Both the position numbers and the translations under genes were made by a program. DNA of 64,000 bases. It comes from Alphaproteobacteria bacterium. Its GTDB lineage: Bacteria; Pseudomonadota; Alphaproteobacteria; DSM-16000; Inquilinaceae. This document shows, in pieces, positions 62,216 through 64,000 of this stretch (the stretch's first letter is position 1; every line of letters starts with the position of its first letter). The DNA is taken from contig JANQGH010000084.1 of assembly GCA_028277405.1 (NCBI GenBank), positions 60,565-124,564 on the forward strand, read 5' to 3'. The notes beneath the pieces are model-generated. The model did no database searches. It was not told the DNA's origin and saw only the letters and a program-made list of their open reading frames with translations.

Positions 62216-63934
62216 CTAAACGAACAGCTGATCGTAGGTATAGACACCGTCGTCGAACTTGAAGAACTCGACATTGTCGACGTCGAGATCGGTGCCAGCG
62301 CCAGTGATGTCCACCCCGTTGGGCGCCTGCTCGGTGAAGGTGAAATCGTCCTTGTCGCCCGACAGGATCAGCAGATCCGTATCGGCCCCGCCATCGACCG
62401 TGCCGGTGCCGCTGTGCAGGTCGAAGGTGTCGTCGCCCTCTTCGCCGAAGATTAACGCATCCCTGACCCCGGCCGAGGCGCCGCGCGCATAGACCGTGTC
62501 GTCGCCTTCGCCGAGGTTGATCGTCGTGTTCCGGATCCCGTCAGACGTGCCGTCGATCGCGACTTTGGCGCCCTTGCCGATCACCGTGTCGTCGTCGTTG
62601 CCGGTGTCGATGACGGAACTCCGGATGCCGTCGCCATGAGCGGCGGCAAGGCCACTGCCCTTAATCGAGGAGGTTCCCTCGACCCGGTCCTTACCGTCGC
62701 CGGTGCTGATTTCCGATTCAGCAATGCCATGGTTGTCGGTGACTGTACTGCCGCTCTGCGCCGTTACCGAAACCTTGCCGATCACCTTGTCGTTGCCGTC
62801 GCCCGTTTGGATACCGGCCGCGATCCCGACATTGGCGGTGACGCTGCTGTCGACACCGGCGATCGCCTTGACGGTGCCGGTCACGCTGTCACGCCCCTCA
62901 CCGGTGTTGATGTCGGCGGAGATGCCCAGGTTGACAGCCACGCTGGCGCACTCCCCGGCCCTTACGTCGACGGCTCCGATCAGCCTGTCGCTGCCGTCGC
63001 CGGTATTGATTTCACCAAAGAGGCCGACATTGGTCTCAACAGTAAGGCCGTCGCCGGCCGAAACCTTGAGCTTGCCGATGACGCTGTCGCGCCCCTCACC
63101 GGTGATGTGGAAGCCACCGACACCCACGTTGAGGGCGACATCGGCGCCGTCACCGGCCCTGACGTCGACGGTGCCGACCACCCTGTCGTTGCCGTCACCG
63201 GTGTCGATACTGTCGCTGATGCCTTGGCTTCGCTCGACCATAAGCCCGTCGCCGGCCGAAACCTTCAGCGTGCCGATCACGCTGTCGCGCCCCTCGCCGG
63301 TGCTGTGGGAACCGCGGACGCCGCCGTTGAATGCCAACTTGGCGTCGTTACCGGCCTTGACATCGAAGGTGCCGACCAGCCTGTCACTGCCGTCACCGGT
63401 TTCGACGGCACCCGACATGGCGATACTGAACTCAGTGCTAAGGCCGTCACCGGCCGAGACCTTGAACGTGCCGATCACACTGTCGCGACCGGGGCCGGTC
63501 TCGATCAGGCCATCTGCCACGTGGACCCCATACCCGCTTATGTCGACACACTCGCCCACGCGCGCGTCAACCGTGCCGATCACCCGGTCATTGCCCGGGC
63601 CCATATCGATGTTGGCCTCATCAACGAAGATCCCTTCGGCAAGGATGTTGGCGTCGTCCTCGGCATCGACGCGGACCTTGCCGATCAGCCGGTCGTTGCC
63701 CAGGCCGCCGTCGAAGGGGGCTTTGTTGTTGATGCCCCTCAAGGAGACCGGCTGGTCCGTCTCGACCACGGCGCGCAGCCAGCCGAGGATGAAGTCATTG
63801 CCCGCCAGGGCGTCCGATCCCAAACCGTCGTTGACGATCGCCGTCGCACTGCCGCCGGCCACAAAGGTTTGGTTATCGAATTCGATGACGTAGTTGCTGG
63901 CGTTGGTAAAGGGGAAGGTTTGCAACTCGAACAT
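62216..63934 (-). CDS. Repeat protein with 33 aa RTX-like units, probable type I secretion substrate (paralogue 2)
   Basis: 572 residues. Shares the N-terminal segment (FPFTNASNYVIEFDNQTF) and the C-terminal 162 residues with paralogue 1. Units starting TGxGxDxVxG at residues 146, 179, 212, 245, 278, 311, 344 and 377 are exactly 33 residues apart, then at 411 and 444. Two kinds alternate: type A (GRDSVIGTLKVSAGDGL) at 146, 212, 278, 344 and type B (GNDRVVGTVDVRAGDGA) at 111, 179, 245, 311, 377, giving a 66-residue super-repeat. No signal peptide; C-terminus VEFFKFDDGVYTYDQLFV. GAGGAAAGG precedes ATG 63934. Function unknown. Confidence 0.85.
   Translation of the reverse strand: MFELQTFPFTNASNYVIEFDNQTFVAGGSATAIVNDGLGSDALAGNDFILGWLRAVVETDQPVSLRGINNKAPFDGGLGNDRLIGKVRVDAEDDANILAEGIFVDEANIDMGPGNDRVIGTVDARVGECVDISGYGVHVADGLIETGPGRDSVIGTFKVSAGDGLSTEFSIAMSGAVETGDGSDRLVGTFDVKAGNDAKLAFNGGVRGSHSTGEGRDSVIGTLKVSAGDGLMVERSQGISDSIDTGDGNDRVVGTVDVRAGDGADVALNVGVGGFHITGEGRDSVIGKLKVSAGDGLTVETNVGLFGEINTGDGSDRLIGAVDVRAGECASVAVNLGISADINTGEGRDSVTGTVKAIAGVDSSVTANVGIAAGIQTGDGNDKVIGKVSVTAQSGSTVTDNHGIAESEISTGDGKDRVEGTSSIKGSGLAAAHGDGIRSSVIDTGNDDDTVIGKGAKVAIDGTSDGIRNTTINLGEGDDTVYARGASAGVRDALIFGEEGDDTFDLHSGTGTVDGGADTDLLILSGDKDDFTFTEQAPNGVDITGAGTDLDVDNVEFFKFDDGVYTYDQLFV
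62516..63709 (-). repeat. Coding tandem repeats, 99 bp with 198-bp A/B super-repeat (paralogue 2)
   Basis: Twelve units. Units from residue 146 to 377 are exactly 99 bp and alternate between two types, so the block grew by duplication of a 198-bp pair. Coding throughout. Confidence 0.82.
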
Positions 63935-64000
63935 GGTCGTGCCTGTCCTTTCCTCAGAGGCCCCGTCCGGCGGACCCGGGCAGAACCCGAAGGTGCGGAA

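Overview
The window is a 64 kb, GC-rich stretch of bacterial chromosome. Gene content points to an Alphaproteobacterium, most likely near Rhodospirillales. It carries a C4-pathway 5-aminolevulinate synthase with an FNR-type box upstream, GapR (DUF2312), a DUF1244 protein, several TRAP transporters (DctPQM and TAXI types), an MlaD/E/F-type lipid transporter with a STAS-fused permease, and many ABC uptake systems. Genus cannot be fixed by eye. I see no transposase, integrase, phage gene, tRNA, rRNA or CRISPR array, so this reads as stable chromosome with a few accessory islands.

Layout. 0-3.3 kb: the end of a TAXI-type TRAP permease coupled to an acyl-CoA synthetase. 3.4-10.8 kb: an SPFH/zinc-ribbon membrane pair, a kappa-GST-like isomerase, alanine dehydrogenase, a secreted beta-barrel-like protein, a nucleoside hydrolase, a leucine-type dehydrogenase and a bacterioferritin-associated ferredoxin. 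11.0-15.7 kb: a complete sugar ABC importer (binding protein, two permeases, UgpC/MalK-type ATPase). 15.7-22.1 kb: a small operator-controlled protein, a SLAC1/TehA-type channel, a VOC protein, an M20 peptidase, an amidohydrolase, ribokinase and a tandem universal stress protein. 22.2-27.9 kb: a full Dpp/Opp peptide importer. 28.1-33.6 kb: hemA, a possible 19-residue membrane peptide, a DctPQM TRAP operon and a cytochrome c. 33.6-38.9 kb: an uncharacterised protein with an orphan TAXI binding protein, then the Mla-type lipid ABC system. 39.1-47.8 kb: apt, a GH13 glucosidase, a large secreted phosphoesterase, a creatininase-family protein, a CpdA-like phosphodiesterase, a ClpP paralogue and a DrrAB-type exporter. 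47.9-58.4 kb: MazEF, TrkH, GapR, cardiolipin synthase, DUF1244, a YbdK-type ligase with N-formylglutamate amidohydrolase, an EamA transporter, a GntR regulator, a small XRE regulator and pyruvate kinase. 58.4-64 kb: two paralogous repeat proteins flanking an AraC regulator.

The metabolic theme is scavenging: amino acids, peptides, sugars, nucleosides and organic acids are imported and fed to dehydrogenases, hydrolases and kinases. In three importers the binding-protein gene is separated from its permease gene by a hairpin or terminator, which probably sets a high binding-protein to permease ratio.

The least explained parts are: (1) two 550-570 aa proteins built of regular 33-34 aa repeats with a shared 162-residue C-terminus, around an AraC gene; (2) a perfect GCGCAC-N3-GTGCGC operator found twice at 16.1 kb in front of a small gene and once at 56.8 kb in front of an XRE gene, suggesting a small two-locus regulon; (3) a ClpP paralogue whose catalytic Asp is Asn; (4) a sugar permease with a roughly 65-residue acidic periplasmic insert.
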